From Paenibacillus luteus (GTDB lineage Bacteria; Bacillota; Bacilli; Paenibacillales; Paenibacillaceae), in assembly GCF_006542765.1 (NCBI RefSeq), contig NZ_SKCD01000024.1:1-64000 (forward strand): 64,000 nucleotides of DNA, in the 5' to 3' direction. The position numbers and the translations under genes are program-made. Each line of letters starts with the position of its first letter. The stretch's first letter is position 1. Positions 34,718 to 43,700 of the stretch are shown here, piece by piece. The notes below the pieces were generated by a model. That model did not search any database. It worked only from the letters and a program-made list of their open reading frames with translations, and was not told where the DNA came from.

Positions 34718-35797
34718 TTAGCTTTTCTGGTCGCTGGAAGCGGTCCGTTTTCGTGATTTGTAATTCCGATTAATGAACCTTTTTGAGAATAGTTTGCCTC
34801 CAGAGTGCTGCTTGTTCAACGGCGTATGAATGATTCTTGCAAGCGCAGCGACGGTTAAGGTGACAGAGGAAGGTTGATAAACAAAGTAGACCTCTACCCA
34901 GTGTGGTGCAAACTTATTTTTATATTCATACAAGCCCTTAAAGTTATACAATCTATTCCCATACTTGTAGAGCAGCTTCATAATAAATAGGTCACAGGCG
35001 TTGGCCAAGGGAGACATACCCAAGCTGCATAGCGAGTATTGATGCTCTTGAGCCCACTTGAATAAAGAGGCAAATAAGACGTCCATGGTGCCAGGTGGAC
35101 AGGCTTTCGTATAACGCATCAAGTCTACCGTAATTTGTCTGGCAACAGAATCTTCTTGGTGCATGAACATGCTAGGCGGATGGTCCCCTGCAATTGTGGC
35201 GAATGCCTCATAAGTTCCATCAGGACCGACTAAGACAGCGACGGGAAACCTGCTCACATAGTCAGGCGCAAAAGAGCCAACGGAGAAGCTTTTTTCTTTG
35301 CGATCACCGAGCCACTCGTTGGAGATCGTTTGAAGCCGGTGAAGAAATGAATCTGTATAAGGAGGATACATGACTTGAAAAGAATAGCCGCTGCGTTCGA
35401 ATTTATTGATACGATTGCGAAGCTTAAGCCATTGTTTCCCATTCAAATGAAAAGCGGATACATTAATCTGGGCTTCTTCTCCAATTTTGGAACATTGGAG
35501 GCCGAATTGCTTGTACACAGGAAGAAAAGTAGACTTAGCCTGATAAAATACTGGTTTTGTTTTGTTCTCCTTGCAATACGCAATGAATTGTTCAATGACT
35601 CGCAAGCAAGCTTCATGGGCTCCGACAGGATCTCCGAGTACAATTTTCCTCTTTCCAATCGAGCGGTAAACAAGTAAAGCCTCGCACTCCGAATCCCAAA
35701 ACGTCTCTTTATCACCTAAATGATATAAATGAGTGTGTGAATTGTGGCCACAGCTTTCGAGCAGGTGTTGAAGTCGTTTTTCGGAAATTTGGTCCAT
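34718..35797 (-). CDS. Stand-alone MprF C-terminal-like (DUF2156) acyltransferase-fold protein
   Basis: 359 residues of the double-GNAT fold found at the C-terminus of MprF lysyl-phosphatidylglycerol synthase: VLGDPVGAHEACLRVIEQF, KIGEEAQINVSAF, TISNEWLGDRKEKSFSVGSF and SLGMSPLA are characteristic. The N-terminal flippase helices of MprF are absent, so it is a cytosolic or peripheral enzyme. MprF-like enzymes transfer an amino acid from tRNA to a lipid head group; stand-alone relatives have other or unknown acceptors. It is divergent from the surface gene at 36073 and shares its intergenic region. Confidence 0.75.
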   Translation of the reverse strand: MDQISEKRLQHLLESCGHNSHTHLYHLGDKETFWDSECEALLVYRSIGKRKIVLGDPVGAHEACLRVIEQFIAYCKENKTKPVFYQAKSTFLPVYKQFGLQCSKIGEEAQINVSAFHLNGKQWLKLRNRINKFERSGYSFQVMYPPYTDSFLHRLQTISNEWLGDRKEKSFSVGSFAPDYVSRFPVAVLVGPDGTYEAFATIAGDHPPSMFMHQEDSVARQITVDLMRYTKACPPGTMDVLFASLFKWAQEHQYSLCSLGMSPLANACDLFIMKLLYKYGNRLYNFKGLYEYKNKFAPHWVEVYFVYQPSSVTLTVAALARIIHTPLNKQHSGGKLFSKRFINRNYKSRKRTASSDQKS

Positions 35798-35984
35798 AAC
35801 GAGAAAATCCCCCAGGTTTAATATATGTAGGCTTTCATTTATTCCAATTAAAATCTATCCCTATATTCATCGGCAATTGCCTGAGTAGACTAAAGAGATT
35901 TTATCACATCAGCAGAGACAATGGTCTTGTTTTCGATAAAAAAGAAGTTGTTTTGTAGAGTCTAGGGGTAAGCGCTCATATTGC

Positions 35985-36027
35985 TGTCGATGTTTGTCAT
36001 TTTGCTGTCATTAAGGTAGTTTATACT
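35985..36027 (+). promoter_or_regulatory. Promoter with TGTCAT direct repeats before the 888-aa surface gene
   Basis: TTGTCAT (35994-36000) and CTGTCAT (36005-36011) repeat with 11-bp period; TATACT (36022-36027) follows 10 bp later. TGTCATTTTGCTGTCATT is identical to that at 28489-28506. A weaker TGTCG lies at 35985. No -35 box is seen, as expected of an activator-dependent promoter. Confidence 0.7.
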
Positions 36028-36072
36028 GCTTTTATTACTAAAAAAAATGAAATCAGGAGTGACAAAGGAACT

Positions 36073-38739
36073 ATGTATACGACAAAGCAAGAAAAGAATG
36101 TGAAGCAACCGGTGGTTGGACGGCTCTTTCGTTCGAGCGTAATGCCTTTTAAAAAGGGTTCAATCAGTCTGCTAGTAGCAATAATGGCGTTGTCTTCATT
36201 TTTATTTGTTTCACCCGCATCTGCGGACAATGGTGATTGGGCTTTCTGCGCCAACGAAAATAGTACCTGTGAAATCTCAGGGACAAAGGAAGTTCGTTTT
36301 GGTATAAACAATCTCTATGGCTATCGCCAGATGACAAATAGTTTTAATTGCAACGTTCCTACCTGGGGCTCTGATCCCGTACCAAATCAAGCGAAACAAT
36401 GCTTTGTTCGCGATGTGCTTGCAGAAGGAGCACCGCGGCTAACGGTTGACGTTAGTAACCTTAACAAAAAAATAACCGTTACATTTAGTGAATATGCTGA
36501 ACAAGCGGGTACGTTGGAAGATTTGAAAAATGCAATTACCTTGGAAAGATCGGAGACCCCTGGCTATTCACCTCTTGCTGCTAACGACAGCATTTCTTTC
36601 TCCACTAGCGAATCTGCGACTACATTGATTATTCATTTAGAAAGTGCTTTAAATGGAAATGCAAACGCTATAAACATAGCTTCAGGAGCACTCCTTGATA
36701 TTGATGAAGATCCATACAACTCTAATATGGAAATTCGTAATATTGCTGCGCAGGATCTTGTTGCTCCTGCTTTCATAGGTGCGGATGTCTACGATTCAGG
36801 TGGTGAAGTTTACTTGAATTTTGATAAAGATTTTACAATTAATGCACCAGTGAATGCCGATCAAGATCTAACTAATGCTTTTCTGAAATCCCAAATAAGC
36901 ATTGCTGCAGACGGAGAGCATTTTTCTCCTGTACTGGGTGAGCAGAATGAAGTCTATCAGAATGGTTCTAGGCAAATCTACATGGAATACTATAATGATA
37001 TGAAAATTGTTATAGGTGAAAAAACAGTGATTAAAATTGCAGGCGGCACATTGAAAAATGCAGCAGGCAGCTTGAATGAGGAATTGCTGCTGCACGTTTC
37101 TCCTCCTACCATTCAAAGTACTATCGTTAGCAGCGATAATCATGACGTAACAATTTCTTTCTACGATGATATTTTTGATAACACATACTTAAGTAATCCT
37201 CTAAGCAATTATATTTATTTAAAAAAAGATAATAATTCGCAGCCTAAAGGATTAGGTGAAGGTGATTCAGCGGAAATTGAATCCGGAAAGCTGAAAATCC
37301 ATTTTAAAGAGGCTTTGTCTGGAACGAGCAATTATATTTATGTCGAAGCAGGAGTCCTAAAAGATCGCTATGGCAATATTCAAAGGGAACGGTCAGTAAC
37401 AGCACCTCTACAAGCCCATGTTGGCGGAGTCGATCCATTTCCTGCGGATACAACACTGCCGGTGTATCAATATTCTTATTTCTCAAATAATTATCAGGAT
37501 TTAAATATCGTATTTAACGAAGATGTTCAAAACGGAAAACAAGATGACGCTAATTTCTTGCAAAGCGTGTATTGGTATAACAGTCAGAACTGGAAAACCG
37601 GACTTCCGGAGGGTACTACGCTAACGTTCTCTGGTTCTGTGGCTACTATTCATTTTGCCGCGCCGCTAACAGGCTATCAATATTATTTCCAATTTAACTC
37701 CAATATGTTCAAAGATTTAGCGGGAAATATTCCTAATAATAATTTTGACACGAAGTGGTTCTACCCTAACGATAAAACTTTTAATTTGTACAATGGATAT
37801 TTTTCTTACAATGGCCGTTGGTTAAGCATCCAGTTTAATGCGGATACGGATATCGTAGATCAAACCCTAGTGGACGGAGTGTCCCATCTGAAAGAGAGCA
37901 TTACCTATTCCATCGATCACGGAGCAACCTATAAAGCTTTGGATGAGCTCGATGTCGTATCTATTTATGGTAGAAATATCAATATATTGTTTCATGATGC
38001 TATAAAAGTTGGCTCGGTCAAAGTGAAAATTTCTGAAAAAGTGGTTAGTGATCAGTTTGATTATAAAAGAAATATAGCTGTAGAGATTGATTTTGCTTAC
38101 ACTACTCCAGAGATTACAGGATATATGCTAAGCAATACGGCAAGCGAGTTAACTTTTGTAGATAATGCCTTGTGGAGAAACCAAGTCAAAGAAATCATTT
38201 TATATGATGGAAAAATTGGCATGAGAAGACAACTGAACAGCTCTGAATATCAACTGAGCGAAGGCAAAATTACGATTGCTAAAGGTGTGTTTCAAGAAGG
38301 ATATTACTACCAAATTTCTGTGAATGCTGAAGGCTATAGCACTAAATACTTTGATGGCAGAGCTTACAGATCGTCTGAATTGTTTTATATGACAGCACCG
38401 GTTGTGACGACGGAAAACGGGATTACAGCCAAAATTAATCTTTTGAACAATGCTTATCAAAATCAATATACAGGCAATCAGTCCGTTGTATTTGAACTGT
38501 TCAACGGGACTACGCCAGTTAGTATTGTTGCGGCTAATTTAAAGCTCGGAACAGGCGTATATTCAGCTAACTTTAACGTCAGTGACGCGGCGACAAATCC
38601 GAATTATACCGTCAAAGCTTATGTCGTGAGCAAATACGGCGCTGATCTTGCGGATATTGGTCTAAATTTCGCATCTATCAAGACACAAACCGAATTTGAT
38701 ATTGCATTGAATGAGAAAAACAACAATGAATTGGACTAG
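36073..38739 (+). CDS. Secreted multi-domain surface protein without SLH repeats
   Basis: 888 residues. After a long signal sequence ending in SPASA (about residue 51) comes a disulphide-type module with four cysteines (about 58-115: WAFCANENSTCEISGTKEVR, then GSDPVPNQAKQC), found in some carbohydrate-active enzymes. It is followed by at least four Ig-like beta domains of about 110 residues (for example VYLNFDKDF, VTISFYDD, LNIVFNEDVQ, LSIQFNAD) resembling SwmB-type repeats, and a C-terminal domain resembling DUF1533/haem-interaction modules (ISVNAEGYSTKYFDG). It lacks its own wall anchor. The next gene, 34 bp on, encodes an SLH protein, so the two probably work as a complex on the surface. 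Confidence 0.7.
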   Translation: MYTTKQEKNVKQPVVGRLFRSSVMPFKKGSISLLVAIMALSSFLFVSPASADNGDWAFCANENSTCEISGTKEVRFGINNLYGYRQMTNSFNCNVPTWGSDPVPNQAKQCFVRDVLAEGAPRLTVDVSNLNKKITVTFSEYAEQAGTLEDLKNAITLERSETPGYSPLAANDSISFSTSESATTLIIHLESALNGNANAINIASGALLDIDEDPYNSNMEIRNIAAQDLVAPAFIGADVYDSGGEVYLNFDKDFTINAPVNADQDLTNAFLKSQISIAADGEHFSPVLGEQNEVYQNGSRQIYMEYYNDMKIVIGEKTVIKIAGGTLKNAAGSLNEELLLHVSPPTIQSTIVSSDNHDVTISFYDDIFDNTYLSNPLSNYIYLKKDNNSQPKGLGEGDSAEIESGKLKIHFKEALSGTSNYIYVEAGVLKDRYGNIQRERSVTAPLQAHVGGVDPFPADTTLPVYQYSYFSNNYQDLNIVFNEDVQNGKQDDANFLQSVYWYNSQNWKTGLPEGTTLTFSGSVATIHFAAPLTGYQYYFQFNSNMFKDLAGNIPNNNFDTKWFYPNDKTFNLYNGYFSYNGRWLSIQFNADTDIVDQTLVDGVSHLKESITYSIDHGATYKALDELDVVSIYGRNINILFHDAIKVGSVKVKISEKVVSDQFDYKRNIAVEIDFAYTTPEITGYMLSNTASELTFVDNALWRNQVKEIILYDGKIGMRRQLNSSEYQLSEGKITIAKGVFQEGYYYQISVNAEGYSTKYFDGRAYRSSELFYMTAPVVTTENGITAKINLLNNAYQNQYTGNQSVVFELFNGTTPVSIVAANLKLGTGVYSANFNVSDAATNPNYTVKAYVVSKYGADLADIGLNFASIKTQTEFDIALNEKNNNELD

Positions 38740-38773
38740 CAGAAATAAATAAGAGAAAAGCGAGGAATGTAAA

Positions 38774-40492
38774 GTGAAATTGCGCAAGCTCAGTTTGCTA
38801 TTGATTTTTACGCTGTGTTTATCGCTTGTGCCTGCTGCGGTTTTTGCAAGCGGCTCAGCGGTTACATTAGATGTTATAGGAGAGAAGGCGCCAGGAGGCA
38901 CCGTGGTTATTTCCGGCACATCTACGCTAGATGAAGTGATTATTAAGGTGCTGCGCCCGGGTAATAGCGTATTGTTTTATGATATTACGAAAGTAAGCGG
39001 CGGGAAATTTTCAAGCTCATTTACATTAGCTCCTAGCGAGGCTACTGGCACTTACAAAGTCATTGCCGGACAAGCTACTGAGGTAGCTAATGCAGAGTTT
39101 GTTGTTAAAACGGCTAACACGGGTGGTGGAGACGGCGGTAACACCGACGGCGGTGGCCCAATCGGAACCATTACAACCCCAACCCCAGCGGCAGCCAAAC
39201 CGATTACACCTGGTAAATCGGGTGCGGAGCCAGTCATTGCAGATACGAGCAAAAATACAACATCATCTGTAACGGTTGGAAATGGACAACTAACGACTAC
39301 GGTTACCCAAGACGTCGGAGCTCTTGCAGACGCCCTTGCCAAAGCAGCCAAGCAGGATAATCATGGTGCGGCACCGATTATTTATGTCTCTTTCAACAAT
39401 GCAGCGGGCGAGGCGGTTCAGTTTAGCTTGGGTTCATCCGTATTGGCAGCTGCTGCAAAGAGCGCGCCAAACACAATTATTTCAATACAAACTAATGATG
39501 GGGAATATTCTTTGCCGCTCAGTATTATTGATTTTACTGCGTTAGAGCAAGGTTTAGGAACTACGACTGAAAACATTAGCATTCTTGTAAAAATCTCGAC
39601 AGTCACTACTGACTTGAATTCGAAAATCAAACAGAGTGCACTGGATATAGCTGCTGTACAACTTGGAAATGCGATTGAATTTACTCTAGTCGCTTCAGGA
39701 AATGGAAAGACGATCGAGCTGAAGGCTTTCGGTTCCACTTATGTGGAGCGAAATGTCGTACTCACAGGTTCAGTGGATGCTGCTCATGCATCCGTCGTCC
39801 GTTATGATCCGACTTCTGGTCAATTTTCGTTCGTTCCGGCTATCTTCGAGAAGCAGACAGACGGCTCCACGAGAGTTGCATTTAAGCGCAATGGAAACAG
39901 CATTTATACAGTTCTCTCTGTATCCAAAACATTTTCTGATATTAGCCAGCACTGGGCGAAAGCAGATATTGAGCTGCTAGCCTCCAAACTGGTGATTAAC
40001 GGCGTGTCGGAAACTAGTTTTGCTCCAAACAACAACATTACGAGAGCAGAGTTTGCTGCGTTATTGGTCCGCTCTTTAGGCTTATCCCTGGATACTTCTT
40101 CTGCGGCCTTCGCAGATGTGAAATCCAGTGATTGGTTTGCTGGCGCGATCGGCGCCGCTGCAGAGGCCAAGCTTGTTGACGGCTTTGATGGCAACCGCTT
40201 TAAGCCAAACGATACGATCACCCGCGAGCAAATGGCAGTTATGGTTACAAGAGCGATTGCTGCAGCGGGCATCACAGGTGGTGCCTCAACAAGCCAAAAC
40301 GAGACGTTATCCAAGTTTAAGGATCAAGCTGCAATTAGCAGCTGGGCACAAGCGGCAGTAGCAGAAGCGATGGAGGCCAATATCATCACAGGACTGACCT
40401 CGGATACTTTTGCTCCTTCAGCGAAAGCGACTCGTGCGCAAGCATCGGTCATGTTGAAACGCTTAATGCAATATGTTCATTTCATCAACTAG
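38774..40492 (+). CDS. SLH-domain surface protein, partner of the preceding gene
   Basis: 572 residues from a GTG start (GAGGAATG provides the SD). Signal peptide to about VFASG (26), a beta-rich domain (about 27-115), a glycine-rich hinge (GGGDGGNTDGGGP), a Thr/Pro segment, a mixed alpha/beta domain (about 165-375) and three SLH repeats (about 380-570: HWAKADIELLAS, WFAGAIGAAAEA, SWAQAAVAEAME). It is cotranscribed with the 888-residue secreted protein, which has no anchor, and is the natural candidate to hold it at the wall. Confidence 0.85.
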   Translation: MKLRKLSLLLIFTLCLSLVPAAVFASGSAVTLDVIGEKAPGGTVVISGTSTLDEVIIKVLRPGNSVLFYDITKVSGGKFSSSFTLAPSEATGTYKVIAGQATEVANAEFVVKTANTGGGDGGNTDGGGPIGTITTPTPAAAKPITPGKSGAEPVIADTSKNTTSSVTVGNGQLTTTVTQDVGALADALAKAAKQDNHGAAPIIYVSFNNAAGEAVQFSLGSSVLAAAAKSAPNTIISIQTNDGEYSLPLSIIDFTALEQGLGTTTENISILVKISTVTTDLNSKIKQSALDIAAVQLGNAIEFTLVASGNGKTIELKAFGSTYVERNVVLTGSVDAAHASVVRYDPTSGQFSFVPAIFEKQTDGSTRVAFKRNGNSIYTVLSVSKTFSDISQHWAKADIELLASKLVINGVSETSFAPNNNITRAEFAALLVRSLGLSLDTSSAAFADVKSSDWFAGAIGAAAEAKLVDGFDGNRFKPNDTITREQMAVMVTRAIAAAGITGGASTSQNETLSKFKDQAAISSWAQAAVAEAMEANIITGLTSDTFAPSAKATRAQASVMLKRLMQYVHFIN

Positions 40493-40525
40493 GTTTCTTC
40501 TTTTATTCTTTGTAGAATATAGCAG

Positions 40526-40566
40526 CTCCTCACGGTATTTCGTGGGGAGTTTCTAAGTTTTTTTGA
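40526..40566 (+). terminator. Terminator of the surface-protein operon
   Basis: CTCCTCACG and CGTGGGGAG form a 9-bp stem (one G.T pair), followed by a T-rich run. Confidence 0.8.
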
Positions 40567-40631
40567 CTTGTTTCTGTTAACATGAAAGGTAGAGATTCAT
40601 AGACCCTATCCTGCATGGAGGCTAGTCAGCA

Positions 40632-42437
40632 ATGAGCTACAATCTGTATTTATCGGCACTATTAATGGGAGCTACCTGCTGCTCGCTTGTGTTGTGTTAT
40701 CTTTGCTGGAAAAGAAGGGAGCTCCCCATTGCCATCAGTTATGGACTGGGTGCGCTGACTGGTGCCTTCTATACGCTCGGCTATGCTTTTGAGATTGTCA
40801 GTACTTCCTTGGAGCATATCCGTTTTTGGCTGCGGGTGGAATACATGGGCATTCCGTTCGGTACATTATTTTGGTTTATCATGGTACTGCAATATACCGG
40901 ACGTCAAGCGTTGGTTAAAAAATGGGTCGTTGCGGCTCTAATGGTTGTTCCCCTTATCACATTCGTTGCCCACCATACGAATGAATGGCATCATTTGTTT
41001 TATAAGAGTATGACACTCAATTATTCGGAAGGTTTCCCATTGGTTACCTTGGATAAAGGTCCCCTATACTATTTTCATGTTTATTATTCCTATTCTTTTT
41101 TTGTCATTGGCATGGTTTTAATGCTCCAAATGTTTATCAAAGAGAAGGGCCGTATGAAAAAGCAGGTGGCCTTAATGATCATTGGCTCATGGGGTCCCTT
41201 CGGTTTCACACTCATCTATTTAAGCGGAGTAATCTATATGCCCATTGATATCTCTCCTTTTGGTTTCGTAATCTCAGGAATTTTCTATTTATGGGGAATC
41301 TACCAATTTAATATGCTGAGACTGGCGCCACTGGCGCTTCAGAAAATATTTGAATCGATGCAGGACGCAGTTATTGTACTGGATATGGAAAATAGCTTAA
41401 CCAGCTTTAATCAATCGGCAGCGCGAATTATTCAAGGCCTAACGAACAAAAGGATTGGGAATTCGGCGCTTGAAATATTTGCGGATTACCCCGTATTGCT
41501 GGAGAGGATTATGCAGCAGCCTTCCTTGGGAAGTCGTATTAAAATTTCAGGCCAAGCAGACCGGGAATTTTATAATGTCCATATTTCCTATATCACCAAA
41601 AACGGTATGAAGCCTGTTGGGAAAATGGTTTTGCTAAGCGATGTTACGGAGTCCGTTCGTTCCGAGGAAATACTGCTCGATAATGCAAGGCAGCTCAGTG
41701 AGCTAAATACATTTAAGGACAAAATGTTCAATGTCGTCGCACATGACATTCGCGATCCGCTCGCGGTACTTATTAATTTAATGGAGCTAATGGAAGAAGA
41801 AATGGAAGATTGCGGAGAGAATCACGAGGAAATCGTCCAAGAAATGGGCGAGCAAATCCACAATACCTTTACTCTGGTTGAAAGCTTGCTCGATTGGTTT
41901 CAAAGCCAAAGGGGAGGTATGGTATTCAACCCGGTGGTCAGGGATTTGGCCCAAGCTATCCAAATGAATATACGTTTTCTGCAGGTTCGCAGCGAAGGGA
42001 AAGGGATTCATATTCATTCTCTTATACCTGAGAATACGCTTGTGTTTGCGGATAAAGAAATGCTCGATCTGATCATTCGCAATTTGCTTTCCAATGCGAT
42101 TAAATTCACGGATTATGGCGGTAGCATTCAACTGGATGCCCAACTGGCAAATGGTAAAATGGTCGTTTCCGTTAGCGATACTGGAGCCGGAATTCCGTTA
42201 GAGCAAGCCGATACCTTGCTGAATGAGGCCTATCCGGCCTCATCGGTAGGCACCGCCGGCGAGCGCGGCGTGGGGCTCGGGTTAACGCTATGCAGGGAGT
42301 TCGTCCGCTTAAACGGCGGGGAAATCTGGTTCGAAAGCGCTCCCCAACAAGGCAGCACTTTTTATTTCTCAGTTCCTACTTCACGTAAAGCGTCTACTTA
42401 CTCTATTGAATGGGATGAAAGAAGGGAAATCGTGTGA
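40632..42437 (+). CDS. Membrane sensor histidine kinase with N-terminal 7TM region (copy 2)
   Basis: 601 residues with seven hydrophobic segments (1-225), a PAS-like region (about 235-335), HisKA with H371 in VAHDIRDPLA, and an ATPase domain (NLLSNAIKF, DTGAGI, GVGLGL). It is the paralogue of the kinase at 1938-3668, with matching domain order throughout. Its gene overlaps the regulator start by 4 nt (GTGA), so the partner here is unambiguous. The sensed signal is unknown; the closeness to the surface genes suggests a wall or envelope cue. Confidence 0.88.
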   Translation: MSYNLYLSALLMGATCCSLVLCYLCWKRRELPIAISYGLGALTGAFYTLGYAFEIVSTSLEHIRFWLRVEYMGIPFGTLFWFIMVLQYTGRQALVKKWVVAALMVVPLITFVAHHTNEWHHLFYKSMTLNYSEGFPLVTLDKGPLYYFHVYYSYSFFVIGMVLMLQMFIKEKGRMKKQVALMIIGSWGPFGFTLIYLSGVIYMPIDISPFGFVISGIFYLWGIYQFNMLRLAPLALQKIFESMQDAVIVLDMENSLTSFNQSAARIIQGLTNKRIGNSALEIFADYPVLLERIMQQPSLGSRIKISGQADREFYNVHISYITKNGMKPVGKMVLLSDVTESVRSEEILLDNARQLSELNTFKDKMFNVVAHDIRDPLAVLINLMELMEEEMEDCGENHEEIVQEMGEQIHNTFTLVESLLDWFQSQRGGMVFNPVVRDLAQAIQMNIRFLQVRSEGKGIHIHSLIPENTLVFADKEMLDLIIRNLLSNAIKFTDYGGSIQLDAQLANGKMVVSVSDTGAGIPLEQADTLLNEAYPASSVGTAGERGVGLGLTLCREFVRLNGGEIWFESAPQQGSTFYFSVPTSRKASTYSIEWDERREIV

Positions 42438-43570
42438 AGATTGTTATCGTCGACGACGAAAAAGCGATGCATCTCATTTTGAAACGCATGCTTGGCAAGC
42501 TGGATCAAGTCAAAATTGTAGGCACCTTTCATGATACGATTGCGGCCTTCTCTTATTTAGAGGATCATGATGCGGATTTGATCTTTGTTGACATCAATAT
42601 GCCGAAGGAGAGTGGCCTGGAGTTTGCGGGGCGCTTACGGGAGAGCGGGAGACAGACGAAGATCGTATTCGTTACCTCCCACAAGGAATATGCGCTTTCA
42701 GCGTTTGATGTGTATGCTTTTGATTATATCGTCAAGCCCGTATTGCAAGAGAGACTGCATCAGACTGTCCAAAGAGCGTTGGCTGAAGTTCAGGTAGAGC
42801 AGGCGCTTACCTTGCGGGAGCCTTCTTCGATTCGAATCATGTTCAACTGTCTTGGCGGTATGGAAATTCGCAGTGCGCAAAATGTAATCGTCAAGTGGAA
42901 ATCGAGCAAAAGCGCAGAGCTATTTGGTTATTTACTTATCAATAAAAGCCGGCAAGTACCGAGAGCTAGGTTAATCGAGGACATTTTTGGCGACATGCCG
43001 CAGAAAAATGCTGAAATCTATTTAAACACGACCGTCTATCAGCTGCGCAGACTACTCGATAACTATGGCTTGAGGGATCGTTTGCATTCCGATAACAACC
43101 ATTATTCATTGGATCTACATCAGGTACGCGTGGATATGATTAGCTTTGAAGAAGGCTGCAAAGAGATGCCGGTCGTGAACCAGATGAATTTGGAACAGGC
43201 GATTGAGCTTCAGCAGCTTTATGTCGGCGATTTGTTTGGCGACCGTGCCTTCCCATGGGCTTGGAGCGAGGTAGAGCGGCTTTCTCAGCTTTACTCTTCC
43301 TTTACTCAGCGGCTTTGTACGGCCCTATTAGCCAAAGGCGATACGCAAATGGCCATTCGGTTATTATTGAAGCTGTTTGTACGGAATGAGCTAAATGAAG
43401 AAACGTTCAAGCTGCTTATGCGCGCGTTGGCTTTGAAGAAAGATAAAGAAGGATTGACCCAGCAGTATAGTAAATTTACCGAAAATATGCGCAGGGAGCT
43501 TGGGTTAAGTCCTTCTCTAGAAGTAGCCACTTTATACAGAAGACTGCTATCGAAGATGGAGAGTGCTTAG
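42434..43570 (+). CDS. Response regulator with receiver, winged-helix and BTAD domains (copy 2)
   Basis: 378 residues from GTG 42434. Receiver: D7/D8 in VIVDDE, phospho-acceptor D53 in FVDINMP, T81 and K101 in IVKP. The winged-helix segment (about 135-230; KSAELFGYLLINKSRQVPRA) and BTAD domain (about 235-378) align with the product of 740-1855 over the full length. SARP-like BTAD activators bind direct repeats with an 11-bp period just upstream of the -10 box. Such repeats are found at the surface-gene promoters at 28488 and 35994, which makes this protein and its paralogue the leading candidates to act there. Confidence 0.88.
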   Translation: MKIVIVDDEKAMHLILKRMLGKLDQVKIVGTFHDTIAAFSYLEDHDADLIFVDINMPKESGLEFAGRLRESGRQTKIVFVTSHKEYALSAFDVYAFDYIVKPVLQERLHQTVQRALAEVQVEQALTLREPSSIRIMFNCLGGMEIRSAQNVIVKWKSSKSAELFGYLLINKSRQVPRARLIEDIFGDMPQKNAEIYLNTTVYQLRRLLDNYGLRDRLHSDNNHYSLDLHQVRVDMISFEEGCKEMPVVNQMNLEQAIELQQLYVGDLFGDRAFPWAWSEVERLSQLYSSFTQRLCTALLAKGDTQMAIRLLLKLFVRNELNEETFKLLMRALALKKDKEGLTQQYSKFTENMRRELGLSPSLEVATLYRRLLSKMESA

Positions 43571-43590
43571 CTCATTTAAGCTCTAGTTAT

Positions 43591-43640
43591 AATACGAAAC
43601 AGCCTCTGGTCTATTTAGACCGGAGGCTGTTTCGTATTTG
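43591..43640 (+). terminator. Terminator of the kinase/regulator operon
   Basis: AATACGAAACAGCCTC and GAGGCTGTTTCGTATT form a 16-bp perfect stem extended by a GGTCTA/TAGACC inner stem. Confidence 0.92.
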
Positions 43641-43700
43641 AGACGCTGCACACTAGATCAATCGCAGAATAGTGGCAGACCTACCTTGTAGACGCGGCCA

